The notes beneath the pieces are model-generated. The model did not search any database and was not told the origin of the DNA. It saw only the letters and a program-made list of their open reading frames with translations. The translations under genes and the position numbers were made by a program. DNA of 63,410 nucleotides from Clostridia bacterium (GTDB taxonomy: Bacteria; Bacillota; Clostridia; Oscillospirales; Butyricicoccaceae): assembly GCA_017441945.1 (NCBI GenBank), contig JAFSBG010000060.1:1-63410 (forward strand), read 5' to 3'. This document shows positions 1 to 7,156 of this stretch, one piece after another. Every line of letters starts with the position of its first letter. The stretch's first letter is position 1.

Positions 1-1
1 C

Positions 2-182
2 CGAGTGGCTTTGAGGTGAATCAGCCAGCGGAGGTTGCGTTGTAGCCAGTGGCTACAAAATGGCTACAGAATTCTTGGAGACGCTACTGATAGCTTGAAA
101 TGTGTGGAATGTGTGGACTAAAAGCGCACTATCAGTGCATATTATCACGAGAAATTAAGGTCTGGCGCTCGAGTGGGAATAA
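2..182. repeat. attachment-site copies resembling the 3' end of guaA (left copies)
   Basis: The 13-mer CGAGTGGGAATAA lies at 170-182 and again at 1689-1701. Shorter CGAGTGG copies are at 2-8 and 279-285. Read as codons, GAG TGG GAA TAA encodes Glu-Trp-Glu-stop, the usual C-terminus of GMP synthase (...TIEWE). The 3' end of guaA is a known integration hot spot for genomic islands and ICEs. Inference: these are att copies left by serial insertions, with intact guaA probably upstream of base 1. The 7-nt copies are weak on their own. Confidence 0.55.
41..68. repeat. TGGCTACA pair and dyad, possible integrase arm sites
   Basis: TGTAGCCA (41-48) and TGGCTACA (50-57) form a perfect dyad with one central base, and a second TGGCTACA follows at 61-68, 11 bp after the first. 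The same 11-bp phasing recurs for TGGCAACA at 242/253 and 1571/1582. Phased short direct repeats near an attachment core are typical of arm-type binding sites for tyrosine integrases. No integrase gene is in the window, so the role is inferred. Confidence 0.5.
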
Positions 183-241
183 GTTCAGAGGTCGAAAAAA
201 GCCTGTAATATCAAGGGTTTTCACGCTTTTGAAGCCGTTTG

Positions 242-260
242 TGGCAACAAAATGGCAACA
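242..260. repeat. TGGCAACA pair, possible integrase arm sites
   Basis: TGGCAACA occurs at 242-249 and 253-260, with starts 11 bp apart. This is the same spacing as in the pairs at 50/61 and 1571/1582. It sits between att-like copies at 170 and 279. Confidence 0.5.
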
Positions 261-290
261 TTTTTAAGAGAATAGTTGCGAGTGGATTAT

Positions 291-324
291 AAGAGCCCTA
301 TGATTTATTTATCATAGGGCTCTT
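291..324. terminator. perfect 14-bp hairpin upstream of the SAP-domain gene
   Basis: AAGAGCCCTATGAT (291-304) pairs perfectly with ATCATAGGGCTCTT (311-324) across a 6-nt AT loop. There is no strong T-run on the plus strand. It may insulate the downstream gene from transcription out of the adjacent element, or act as a weak terminator. It ends 21 nt before the next start codon. Confidence 0.5.
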
Positions 325-345
325 ACTGCAAAAAGGGGTGATAAT

Positions 346-1533
346 ATGGGGCTGTTTGATTTATTCAAAAAGAAGTCAAATCCCGTTGATAATAGTGTGA
401 CGAAAGCACCCGTAATTTCTGGATCCTACATACCACCAGCATCAGAATATGTGAAGAAGGAAGTCGTTGCAAAGACACCATTGGTGGAGATTACTACTGA
501 GGTAGATGGCCCTCCCCCTCTGGAAGAATTGCTGAAGCAGGCAACGCCGTCAAAGGGTGGTCTATATCCCCACGAGATTCTGATGCTGGACTATGCCCAC
601 ACCTACAAAACTTCTGACAACAGCTTTCAGGGATTTTGGTATTATCAGTATTCGGTGAAAGACCCTCAGAGCATTCTGGACTCCTTGTATGAACGTGGTT
701 TCATTGAACTGGGTGATTTACGTTCCATTCTTGAACGGCTAAAGTTGGGCGAGATTAAGGACGAGCTCAAACTGGTCAATGAAAAGGTATCTGGCAAAAA
801 GGCTGAGTTGATTGATAGACTGCTGGGTGTAGCAGACCATAATGAGTTGTCTGCCAAATACCCAGAGCGTTTTTTCAAGTTGACTCCCACGGGTGAACAG
901 GAATTGAAGGACAACCAGTACGTGCCGTACCTGCACCGTCATAGGTATATGAGCGTATGGGAGATGAACCATCGTATTGCCCAAACCCATTATCCCTATC
1001 GGGATGTTCTGTGGGGTTATTTCAATGAACAGAGTGGTGTTCATGCCCAAAACTATGACTTTGGTTTGTATAGAAATCTTAGGCACTCCATGTACGAGTT
1101 CCTGTTGGAAGAAAACAAGCCTAAGACAGCGTTTGCACTTCTGGTCGAAGCCGTATATTATGACCTGAGCTTAATGGAAAACAGTATGGGGTCTTTCTTT
1201 ACGAATAGGAAGGATGATTTCTATTGGCGTCTATATGAGATGAAACTGGAGCACATCGCCCCATACAGCCATTCTTTCTGTTCTTCACCATTGGCACACA
1301 ACTTCAAGGGACTCCAAGAAACCCTTGGTTTGTCAGATGATGAATTGAGAAGTGAGTTGAGTTCTGCATTTGCTGATTTCAGCATTCCCGAGTTGTTCAG
1401 GGTATTCACAAACGATGAGTGCGTTGACATTGTAATGGCGTCAATGAAGCAGGATGAAACGTTCCTTGAAAACCTTTATGATAAGGCAAGTGAGCGTAAG
1501 TATATGGAGTATAAGAGGATTAGCGGCAAATAA
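346..1533 (+). CDS. SAP-domain protein of unknown function, likely island cargo
   Basis: This 395-aa protein starts at ATG after an AAGGGG-type Shine-Dalgarno site. A SAP-like helix-extension-helix is visible around residues 125-165 (ILERLKLGEIKDEL, then GKKAELIDRLL). SAP motifs usually bind DNA. The N-terminus (MGLFDLFKKKS) is basic, and the C-terminal half, rich in Tyr, Phe and acidic residues, has no domain I recognise. No signal peptide or membrane segment is seen. It stands alone between att-like repeats at 279 and 1689, which suggests it arrived with an integrative element. Proteins of this layout are common in Clostridial islands, but I know of no assigned function. The coding call is firm; function is unknown. 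Confidence 0.8.
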   Translation: MGLFDLFKKKSNPVDNSVTKAPVISGSYIPPASEYVKKEVVAKTPLVEITTEVDGPPPLEELLKQATPSKGGLYPHEILMLDYAHTYKTSDNSFQGFWYYQYSVKDPQSILDSLYERGFIELGDLRSILERLKLGEIKDELKLVNEKVSGKKAELIDRLLGVADHNELSAKYPERFFKLTPTGEQELKDNQYVPYLHRHRYMSVWEMNHRIAQTHYPYRDVLWGYFNEQSGVHAQNYDFGLYRNLRHSMYEFLLEENKPKTAFALLVEAVYYDLSLMENSMGSFFTNRKDDFYWRLYEMKLEHIAPYSHSFCSSPLAHNFKGLQETLGLSDDELRSELSSAFADFSIPELFRVFTNDECVDIVMASMKQDETFLENLYDKASERKYMEYKRISGK

Positions 1534-1570
1534 CAAATCTTAATAGATATTGTACTAAAGTGAAATATCA

Positions 1571-1589
1571 TGGCAACACTATGGCAACA
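1571..1589. repeat. TGGCAACA pair, possible integrase arm sites
   Basis: TGGCAACA occurs at 1571-1578 and 1582-1589, again 11 bp apart. The pair ends 100 bp before the 13-bp att-like copy at 1689; the first pair ends about 102 bp before its own copy at 170. Confidence 0.5.
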
Positions 1590-1688
1590 AAAAATCAGAT
1601 AGCCTCTGCTGTCTGAATAATGGAAATAATCCTAAGACCTTGAACTAAATTCCATAAGCAAATCTGTTTAAGATTTATTTTTCAGGAG

Positions 1689-1701
1689 CGAGTGGGAATA
1701 A
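1689..1701. repeat. right-hand copy of the guaA-tail-like direct repeat
   Basis: CGAGTGGGAATAA here is identical to 170-182. It probably marks the right boundary (attR) of the outermost island. Normal chromosomal gene order seems to start just after it. Confidence 0.55.
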
Positions 1702-1720
1702 TAGAATAATTAATCAAAAT

Positions 1721-1753
1721 AAAAAGTCCGGAAGTTATCTTCCGGACTTTTTG
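1721..1753. terminator. bidirectional intrinsic terminator
   Basis: AGTCCGGAAG (1725-1734) pairs with CTTCCGGACT (1739-1748), flanked by A-runs on the left and T-runs on the right. It terminates the TIR-MORN gene on the minus strand, 11 bp beyond its stop codon, and would also stop plus-strand transcription from the island. Confidence 0.9.
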
Positions 1754-1763
1754 ATTTATAAAA

Positions 1764-2711
1764 TTAAAATAATTTGAACTCATTGTTTTCGAAGCGGCCG
1801 GCATTGACAACACCGTTTGCATAGCGCAGGGCACCCATACCGTGCATTTTGCCATTTGCCCAGTCACCTTCGTAAAAATCACCGCTTATCCATGTCATTC
1901 GGCCCTTACCGTGAGGAACACCCTTGACAAAGTCGCCCTCATATACGTCACCGCTTGCCCAGATGAACTTACCCTTGCCTGTGCAGGTGCCTTTCACCCA
2001 GTCGCCTTCATAAGAGTCACCATTTGTCCATGTCATCTTACCTTTACCATTTGAAAGTCCGAAGCGGGATTCACCTTCATAAGAACCTGAGCTAAATCTT
2101 CTTGTATCTATTTTCTTATCGGACTTTTCGAATAATTTACCGATGAATGACTTTTTTACAGGCGCCTCAGGCGGATTTTCCTTTTGCTCCTTTGATTTGT
2201 CCGAAAAGTCAGGCTGGAACATACCGCGGAGCTCTTCAATAAACTCAGGTGTAAAACCTTTGGGAGCATCATCACATACTTTGTTTCCATCGGAAGAAGC
2301 TTTACCTTTATCAAGGGTATTGAGGATATTGTTGGAAAGATCCTCGAGACGGGCTTCAAAAGGAGGAGCAATGCCGTCCACCCAGTGCATTCTGCTGAGA
2401 TAATAGCGGGCATCCTTGGAAATATCCTTGTCAGCTATATGGAATGGAACGATAGTGATTTCAGGCAGACGCTTGAAGGCAATTTCTATCTCGTTGAGAA
2501 CGTGAGGAGAATAAGATGCCTCTTTGTTGAGTATCAGAAGAAAAACTGAACATTCTTCGATAGCCTTTACTATGCTGCCTGCATATGAGCCCGAAACATC
2601 GCGCGGCGCATACCAGCAACGCAGACCAAGAGTTTCAAGCCGTATGGCAACAGACTGAGCCACAGAGAATGAAGAATCGTGATGATAGCTTATAAATACA
2701 TCTGGTTTCAT
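1764..2711 (-). CDS. TIR domain - MORN repeat protein
   Basis: This 315-aa protein has a bacterial-type TIR domain at residues 1-112: MKPDVFISYHHDSS opens the fold, and Glu74 in SPHVLNEIEIAF sits where catalytic TIR NADases carry their Glu. A linker rich in charged residues (about 120-215) leads to four or five MORN repeats (YEGEW/YEGDW...GKGKMTW type, about 218-310). MORN repeats bind lipids or mediate protein contacts, so the predicted design is a TIR enzyme with a membrane- or partner-binding tail. The start at 2711 is set by AAGGAG seven nt upstream; an upstream in-frame ATG overlaps the promoter. A consensus promoter (2740-2768) drives it alone. It is immediately outside the island boundary. 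An anti-phage or effector role is possible but unproven. Confidence 0.88.
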   Translation of the reverse strand: MKPDVFISYHHDSSFSVAQSVAIRLETLGLRCWYAPRDVSGSYAGSIVKAIEECSVFLLILNKEASYSPHVLNEIEIAFKRLPEITIVPFHIADKDISKDARYYLSRMHWVDGIAPPFEARLEDLSNNILNTLDKGKASSDGNKVCDDAPKGFTPEFIEELRGMFQPDFSDKSKEQKENPPEAPVKKSFIGKLFEKSDKKIDTRRFSSGSYEGESRFGLSNGKGKMTWTNGDSYEGDWVKGTCTGKGKFIWASGDVYEGDFVKGVPHGKGRMTWISGDFYEGDWANGKMHGMGALRYANGVVNAGRFENNEFKLF

Positions 2712-2739
2712 AGGCATACTCCTTGTTTTTGCTGATTTT

Positions 2740-2768
2740 ATTATACTACCGCCCATATTGTTTGTCAA
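2740..2768 (-). promoter_or_regulatory. consensus sigma-A promoter of the TIR-MORN gene
   Basis: On the minus strand TTGACA (2768-2763) is followed by a 17-nt spacer and TATAAT (2745-2740). Both hexamers are perfect, so the gene is probably well expressed unless repressed. The start codon is 29 nt downstream of the -10 box. Confidence 0.85.
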
Positions 2769-2883
2769 TAAATGCAAAAACTCAGCTTTTTCCCGTCTTC
2801 CCATTGCAAATGCGGACGAAAAATGTTATTATTACAATAGGAATATATGCACACAATAATCTTACATAAAGGAGATTACATTT

Positions 2884-3504
2884 ATGGATATGACAATGGA
2901 AAGCTGCCGCAAGTTTGTTGAAGTTCTGGCATCTGATGCTCCTGCTCCTGGCGGAGGCGGTGCAGCGGCTCTTGTTGGTGCTATCGGTACAGCTCTCGGC
3001 AATATGGTTGGCTCGCTCACAGTGGGCAAGAAAAAGTATGCCGCAGTTGAAGCTGAAATCATCGAGCTCAAGGCAAAGTGCGATGCTCTGCAGAAGGAGC
3101 TTCTCGACCAGGTAGAAGCTGATGAAATCAATTTCGTTCCTCTTGCAAAGGCTTACGGCATCCCTAAGGATGACCCAAACCGCGCTCAGATTCTCGAAGA
3201 AGCAACTCTCGTTGCCTGCTCCACACCTATGAAGATTATGGAGCTTTGCTGCCAGGCTATCGAATATATTGCAGTTTTCGCTGAAAAGGGCAGCCGTCTT
3301 GCTGTTTCTGACGCAGGCTGCGCCGCTGTATGCTGTAAGGCAGGACTTCAGGCGGCAAGCCTTAATGTATTTATCAATACAAAGACACTCAAAAACCGTG
3401 AAGTTGCCGACGAAATGAACGCAAAGGCTCTCGGTATGCTGGATAAATACTGCACTATGGCAGACGATATTTTCAATACAGTAAAATCCGGTTTCGGTGT
3501 TTAG
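2884..3504 (+). CDS. fchA: cyclodeaminase/cyclohydrolase family protein (FchA-like)
   Basis: This 206-aa, mainly helical protein has the formiminotransferase-cyclodeaminase C-terminal domain fold, shown by the Gly-rich segment APAPGGGGAAALVGAIGTALG near the N-terminus and length typical for stand-alone FchA. In this family it acts on formimino- or methenyl-tetrahydrofolate in the cytoplasm. Its position nine nt upstream of folD supports a one-carbon folate role, either purine/glycine fermentation or formate assimilation. AAGGAG lies upstream of ATG. Whether it is a cyclodeaminase or a methenyl-THF cyclohydrolase cannot be settled by sight, because FolD next door already has cyclohydrolase activity. 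Confidence 0.88.
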   Translation: MDMTMESCRKFVEVLASDAPAPGGGGAAALVGAIGTALGNMVGSLTVGKKKYAAVEAEIIELKAKCDALQKELLDQVEADEINFVPLAKAYGIPKDDPNRAQILEEATLVACSTPMKIMELCCQAIEYIAVFAEKGSRLAVSDAGCAAVCCKAGLQAASLNVFINTKTLKNREVADEMNAKALGMLDKYCTMADDIFNTVKSGFGV

Positions 3505-3513
3505 GAGGAATAT

Positions 3514-4392
3514 ATGGCAAAGAGATTACTCGGCAAGGAGGTCAACGAAGCAATCGTTGCGAACCTTCTTGAAAGAACAAATGCCCTCCGTGAAAAGGGC
3601 GTAGTGCCGACTCTCGGCATTGTAAGAGTAGGCGCAGACCCATCTGACCTTTCATACGAAAAGGGCGCTGTCACAAAGGGCGCACAGGTCGGTGTTGAAA
3701 TCAAAAAGTTTGAACTTCCTGCAGATGCGACAAAGGAACAGGTTCTTGCCGTTATTGATGAAGTCAATGCAGATGACACAATCCACGGCGTGCTTATGTT
3801 CCGCCCTCTTCCAAAGCATCTTAAAAATGACCAGAATGAGATATGCAACCGCCTCGACCCTAAAAAGGACGTCGACTGCATGACTCATCTTTCCAATGCA
3901 GGCGTATTTGAAGACAGAGATGACCTCGGCTATGCGCCATGTACTCCTGCAGCCTGCATGGAGATTTTGGACCATTACGGCATCGACTGCAAGGGCAAGA
4001 AGGCTGTTGTCATCGGCCGCTCACTCGTTGTGGGCAAGCCTGCCGCTATGATGCTTATGAAGAAGAACGCAACTGTCACAATCTGCCATACAAAGACTGT
4101 TGATACAGCGAAAATCTGCCGTGAAGCAGACATTATCATTTCTGCAGCGGGCGTACTCAAAAGCCTTACAAAGGACTATGTCCGTGAAGGTCAGGTAGTT
4201 ATCGACGTTTCTATGAACTGGGATGCCGAAAAGGTCACATCCAAGGGCGTTGGCGGTATGTCTGGCGACGCAGTTTATGCAGAAGTCGAGCCAATCGTTG
4301 ACGCTATCACACCTGTCCCTGGCGGTGTGGGCGCTGTTACAACTTCCGTGCTTATGAAGCACGTTGTAGAAGCTGCCGAAAAGACACTCTAA
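3514..4392 (+). CDS. folD: bifunctional methylene-THF dehydrogenase / methenyl-THF cyclohydrolase
   Basis: At 292 aa this is normal FolD length. The Rossmann NAD(P)-binding region has VVIGRSLVVGKPAAMML (about 170-186), and the C-terminus carries the family signature PVPGGVGAVTTSVL. The protein interconverts methylene-, methenyl- and 10-formyl-THF in the cytosol. One deviation: the first family motif, usually YxxxK near residue 50, appears as SYEKGAVTKGAQ, which keeps Tyr and nearby lysines. It is co-transcribed with the cyclodeaminase-like gene and the DUF1292 gene, with strong AGGAGG 5 nt before ATG. Confidence 0.95.
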   Translation: MAKRLLGKEVNEAIVANLLERTNALREKGVVPTLGIVRVGADPSDLSYEKGAVTKGAQVGVEIKKFELPADATKEQVLAVIDEVNADDTIHGVLMFRPLPKHLKNDQNEICNRLDPKKDVDCMTHLSNAGVFEDRDDLGYAPCTPAACMEILDHYGIDCKGKKAVVIGRSLVVGKPAAMMLMKKNATVTICHTKTVDTAKICREADIIISAAGVLKSLTKDYVREGQVVIDVSMNWDAEKVTSKGVGGMSGDAVYAEVEPIVDAITPVPGGVGAVTTSVLMKHVVEAAEKTL

Positions 4393-4404
4393 TCGGAGGA
4401 TAAT

Positions 4405-4656
4405 ATGGAAAACGAAAAAATGGAAACAATCCTCGTTGAAGACGAGGACGGCGTGGAAGTTGAATATCTTGTTTACGATAACTTCAAGTTCGAAGGCGGC
4501 ACATTCGTAGCCCTCCTCAAGCCGGGGGAAGAAGAAGCTGTATTGCTTCAGCTTGTCGACGGTGAATACCTGGAAAGCATCGAAGATGAAGAACTTCTCG
4601 AAAAGGTGATCGTCGAATTTGACAACAGAAACAGCCACCGCTGGGAAGTCCAGTAA
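4405..4656 (+). CDS. DUF1292 family protein
   Basis: This small acidic protein of 83 aa matches the DUF1292 (YrzB-like) pattern: an N-terminal ILVEDEDGVEVEYLV strand pair, a central FEGGTFVALLKP segment, and a C-terminal ED-rich helix. Function is unknown in the family; members often lie beside translation or nucleotide genes. It is the third gene of the folate operon, 12 nt after folD, and is followed directly by a terminator. Confidence 0.85.
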   Translation: MENEKMETILVEDEDGVEVEYLVYDNFKFEGGTFVALLKPGEEEAVLLQLVDGEYLESIEDEELLEKVIVEFDNRNSHRWEVQ

Positions 4657-4664
4657 AAAGTACA

Positions 4665-4690
4665 GCCGCCCATTAAATGGGCGGCATTTA
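4665..4690 (+). terminator. intrinsic terminator of the folate operon
   Basis: GCCGCCCATT pairs with AATGGGCGGC (4665-4685) and is followed by an AT-rich T-containing tail. Confidence 0.85.
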
Positions 4691-4705
4691 TTTTGCCGAT
4701 TTTTC

Positions 4706-4734
4706 TTTACTAAACCTCACACTTATGGTATAAT
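4706..4734 (+). promoter_or_regulatory. probable promoter of pssA-psd
   Basis: TATAAT at 4729-4734 lies 17 nt after a partial -35 box (TTTACT, 4706-4711). The start codon of pssA is about 58 nt downstream of the -10 box. Confidence 0.6.
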
Positions 4735-4792
4735 GTCTAAAAGCAAATATGTTATATTGCATTTGTACTTAAAGGGGAGGGAAGGTATAACT

Positions 4793-5503
4793 ATGTTAAA
4801 GCTTATCGGTTTTTATGATTATACAGTAATTCTTACATATATAAGCCTTATTTCATCGGTTTACGGCATGACACAGGCCATTCACGGCGACTATAAGGAG
4901 GCAATTTTCTGCCTTGCATTTTCGGGAATCTGCGATGCCTTTGACGGCAGAGTTGCCCGCTCCAAGAAAAACCGCACAGCCGACGAAAGAGCCTTTGGCA
5001 TCCAGCTTGACTCTCTGTGCGACGTCATCTGCTTCGGCGTTTATCCTGCGCTTATCTGCTATCTTTTAGGCGTAAGAGGCACAATCGGCCTTGCAATAGT
5101 ATTTTATTATTGCCTTTGCGCAGTTATCCGCCTTGCATTTTTTAATGTAATGGAGGAAAAACGCCAGAAAACAGAAGGCGGAGCCAATAAGGTATACCGC
5201 GGCTTGCCTGTAACGACTATTTCGTTCATTCTTCCGCTTTTCTTCTGGCTTCAGTTTCTGATGAGCGACTATGTGTTCCTCATTTTGCTCCACGGTCTGC
5301 TTATTTTAGTGGGTACGCTTTTTGTTCTCGACTTCCCATTGAAGAAGCCTGACCTTAAGACAATTCTCGTCGCAATAGCAGCAGTTATCGTGACAGTATT
5401 TATAATTCAGGCGTATACAAAGTTCAAACTGCCTGAAGCCAATGACGAATCAAGCCAGATTATAGGGGAGATGTTTGAAGAAAATGAAACAAAAGCTCCG
5501 TAA
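4793..5503 (+). CDS. pssA: CDP-diacylglycerol--serine O-phosphatidyltransferase
   Basis: This integral membrane enzyme of 236 aa makes phosphatidylserine from CDP-diacylglycerol and serine. The CDP-alcohol phosphatidyltransferase motif is clear: DAFDGRVAR (DxxDGxxAR), then FGIQLDSLCD (GxxxDxxxD) about a dozen residues on, and several hydrophobic spans follow. I chose the ATG at 4793 because GGGGAGGG lies just upstream; the reading frame is open further back but crosses the promoter. It overlaps psd by 29 nt, so the two steps to phosphatidylethanolamine are translationally coupled. Confidence 0.93.
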   Translation: MLKLIGFYDYTVILTYISLISSVYGMTQAIHGDYKEAIFCLAFSGICDAFDGRVARSKKNRTADERAFGIQLDSLCDVICFGVYPALICYLLGVRGTIGLAIVFYYCLCAVIRLAFFNVMEEKRQKTEGGANKVYRGLPVTTISFILPLFFWLQFLMSDYVFLILLHGLLILVGTLFVLDFPLKKPDLKTILVAIAAVIVTVFIIQAYTKFKLPEANDESSQIIGEMFEENETKAP

Positions 5504-6347
5504 CGGAACACTTATAGAAAAAACAGACGGACAGGAAAAAGCCCTGTCCTTCTTATATGGCACAGCTCTGGGCAGAATTATTTTAAAGCCGCTGACAGCG
5601 CCGTGGATATCGAAGGTAGCAGGGGCATTTTTGTCCACAAAGCCTTCCTGTGTACTTATCAAGCCTTTCATAAAGAGCAATAACATTGATATGTCTCAGT
5701 TCAAGCCGGTGAAATACAACAGCTATAACGAGTTTTTCTCCCGTGAGATAAGGGAAGAGGCTCGCGCTGTCGATATGGACAGCAGCCATTTCATCAGCCC
5801 TGCAGACAGTAAGATGACTGTCATTCCAATAGCTGACGATACATTTTTCAACATAAAGCACACCCGCTATAATGTGGAATCTCTGCTTAAAAACCGCTCT
5901 CTTGCCGAAGAATACAAGGGCGGCTATGTGATGATTTTCCGCCTTTGTGTCGACGATTATCACAGATATTGCTATGTGGCAGATGGTGAAAAGAGTGAAA
6001 ATACCTTTATCAAGGGCGTTCTTCACACAGTAAACCCTATTGCCAACGATTATTATCCGATTTACAAGGAAAACTCCCGTGAGTATACAACGCTGGAAAC
6101 AGCCGATTTCGGTAAGCTGACGATTATTGAAGTTGGCGCGCTCCTTGTGGGCAAAATTGTCAATAACCACGGCAAGGCAAAGGTGAAGCGTGGACAGGAA
6201 AAGGGTTATTTCCAGTTTGGCGGCTCGACAGTTGTGGTGCTTGTCAAAAAAGACGAGGTCGTTATCGACAGCGACATCATGGAAAACTCCCTCGCCGACA
6301 TCGAAACTATCGTCCGTATGGGCGAAAAAATCGGCACGAAAAAGTAA
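5475..6347 (+). CDS. psd: phosphatidylserine decarboxylase proenzyme
   Basis: This 290-aa protein converts phosphatidylserine to phosphatidylethanolamine at the membrane. The pyruvoyl self-cleavage site is FGGST near residue 250 (the family has LGST or GGST), where the Ser becomes the pyruvoyl group. The start is ambiguous: TTG at 5475 has GGGGAG at good spacing, while ATG at 5484 encodes the same protein three residues shorter but is 13-14 nt from that site. It overlaps the end of pssA. Confidence 0.93.
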   Translation: MKKMKQKLRNGTLIEKTDGQEKALSFLYGTALGRIILKPLTAPWISKVAGAFLSTKPSCVLIKPFIKSNNIDMSQFKPVKYNSYNEFFSREIREEARAVDMDSSHFISPADSKMTVIPIADDTFFNIKHTRYNVESLLKNRSLAEEYKGGYVMIFRLCVDDYHRYCYVADGEKSENTFIKGVLHTVNPIANDYYPIYKENSREYTTLETADFGKLTIIEVGALLVGKIVNNHGKAKVKRGQEKGYFQFGGSTVVVLVKKDEVVIDSDIMENSLADIETIVRMGEKIGTKK

Positions 6348-6370
6348 AACAAAAGCCCGAACCCCAAAAG

Positions 6371-6445
6371 CCTCCCCTGTGTAAGGGGAGGGGGCGCCGT
6401 AAACGGCACTAGCTTTGCGTCGCCATCGTTACGATGGTGGAGGGG
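6371..6445. repeat. intergenic palindromic repeat, CCTCCC...GGAGGGG type (R2)
   Basis: A CCTCCCC/GGGGAGG stem-loop is followed by a second dyad (CCATCGTTACGATGG) and closes with GGAGGGG. The same layout with varied inner sequence recurs at 6924, 17688, 32252, 34817, 36095 and 55578. Confidence 0.75.
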
Positions 6446-6495
6446 TTGTGACATTATAAAAATAAGCCACTCATCACGAGTGGCTTTTCTGTTTC

Positions 6496-6526
6496 TTGCA
6501 GGGGCGGGTCTCTGCGCCCGCCCGAA
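6496..6526. repeat. intergenic GC-rich dyad repeat, GTAGGGG...CCGCCCG type (R1)
   Basis: GCAGGGGCGGGTC and GCGCCCGCCCG form an imperfect hairpin. This is one copy of a family found at about twenty places in the window, always between genes. Confidence 0.75.
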
Positions 6527-6531
6527 ACAGT

Positions 6532-6846
6532 CTATCCAATCAACTCCCTCAGTGCCGAGCTTTCATTTTCAATCTGAGCCTTGAGGGCAAAAATCAGCCT
6601 TGCCTGCTCTCTTATATCGTTAGCGCGAGCCTTGCACTGAGCCTTTGTGCGGGCAAGTCTGTCGGCATAAAGAGTGCGGCTGTTGTCGTCATTTTTGGTT
6701 TCAAGCATCTTTTCTTCCATCACAGCCTTTTCATACATCTTTTCAACAGCCTCAAGCTGCTCCAGAAGCTGGGGAATCTTGCGGAGGTATTCGTTGTAAA
6801 CCTCCATGCGGCATCGTTCTTCCTGTGTGTTGAGCAAAAACTTCAT
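6532..6846 (-). CDS. small coiled-coil protein, function unknown
   Basis: This 104-aa charged protein is almost entirely helical, with heptad-like Leu/Ile/Ala spacing (QLLEQLEAVEKMYEKAVMEEKMLE). It has no signal peptide and no recognised domain. The start at 6846 follows AAGGAGG by eight nt, and TATAAT (6875-6870) lies just upstream on the minus strand. It resembles flagellar-chaperone or septum-type coiled coils only in general shape. It stands alone between repeats. Confidence 0.75.
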   Translation of the reverse strand: MKFLLNTQEERCRMEVYNEYLRKIPQLLEQLEAVEKMYEKAVMEEKMLETKNDDNSRTLYADRLARTKAQCKARANDIREQARLIFALKAQIENESSALRELIG

Positions 6847-6923
6847 AATCAATACCTCCTTATGGAACAATTATAGCACAGATTTCAGATATTGTATACA
6901 ATGTATGGAGTAAAATCAAATAT

Positions 6924-7116
6924 GCCTCCCTTTGGTAAAGGGAGGTGTCATCGCAAAGTGATGACGGAGGGATCGAAGCTTATTAAATCAGCATATTCGC
7001 CCTCGCAACGCAAATGTTAATATGCATTGCTTGATTTTTCGGCTGAAAAAGAGTAAAGTCAAAGACAGAGGTAATGCGTGAACGATTCTGTAGGGGAGGG
7101 TCTCCGTGCCCTCCCG
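6924..7116. repeat. repeat-bearing intergenic region (R2 at 6924-6971, R1 at 7090-7116)
   Basis: The roughly 310-bp gap between the coiled-coil gene and the XRE gene holds an R2 copy (GCCTCCC...GGGAGG...GACGGAGGG) and an R1 copy (GTAGGGGAGGG...CCCTCCCG). Between them lies AT-rich sequence with no gene that I can support. Confidence 0.75.
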
Positions 7117-7156
7117 TAGAATTTAACGCGTCACACAAATGAAAGGAGCTGAAATT

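Noticed and set aside
1..190. tRNA gene as the integration target
   Set aside because: No cloverleaf or T-loop GGTTCGANTCC is present near the 13-mer; the EWE-stop reading points to guaA instead.
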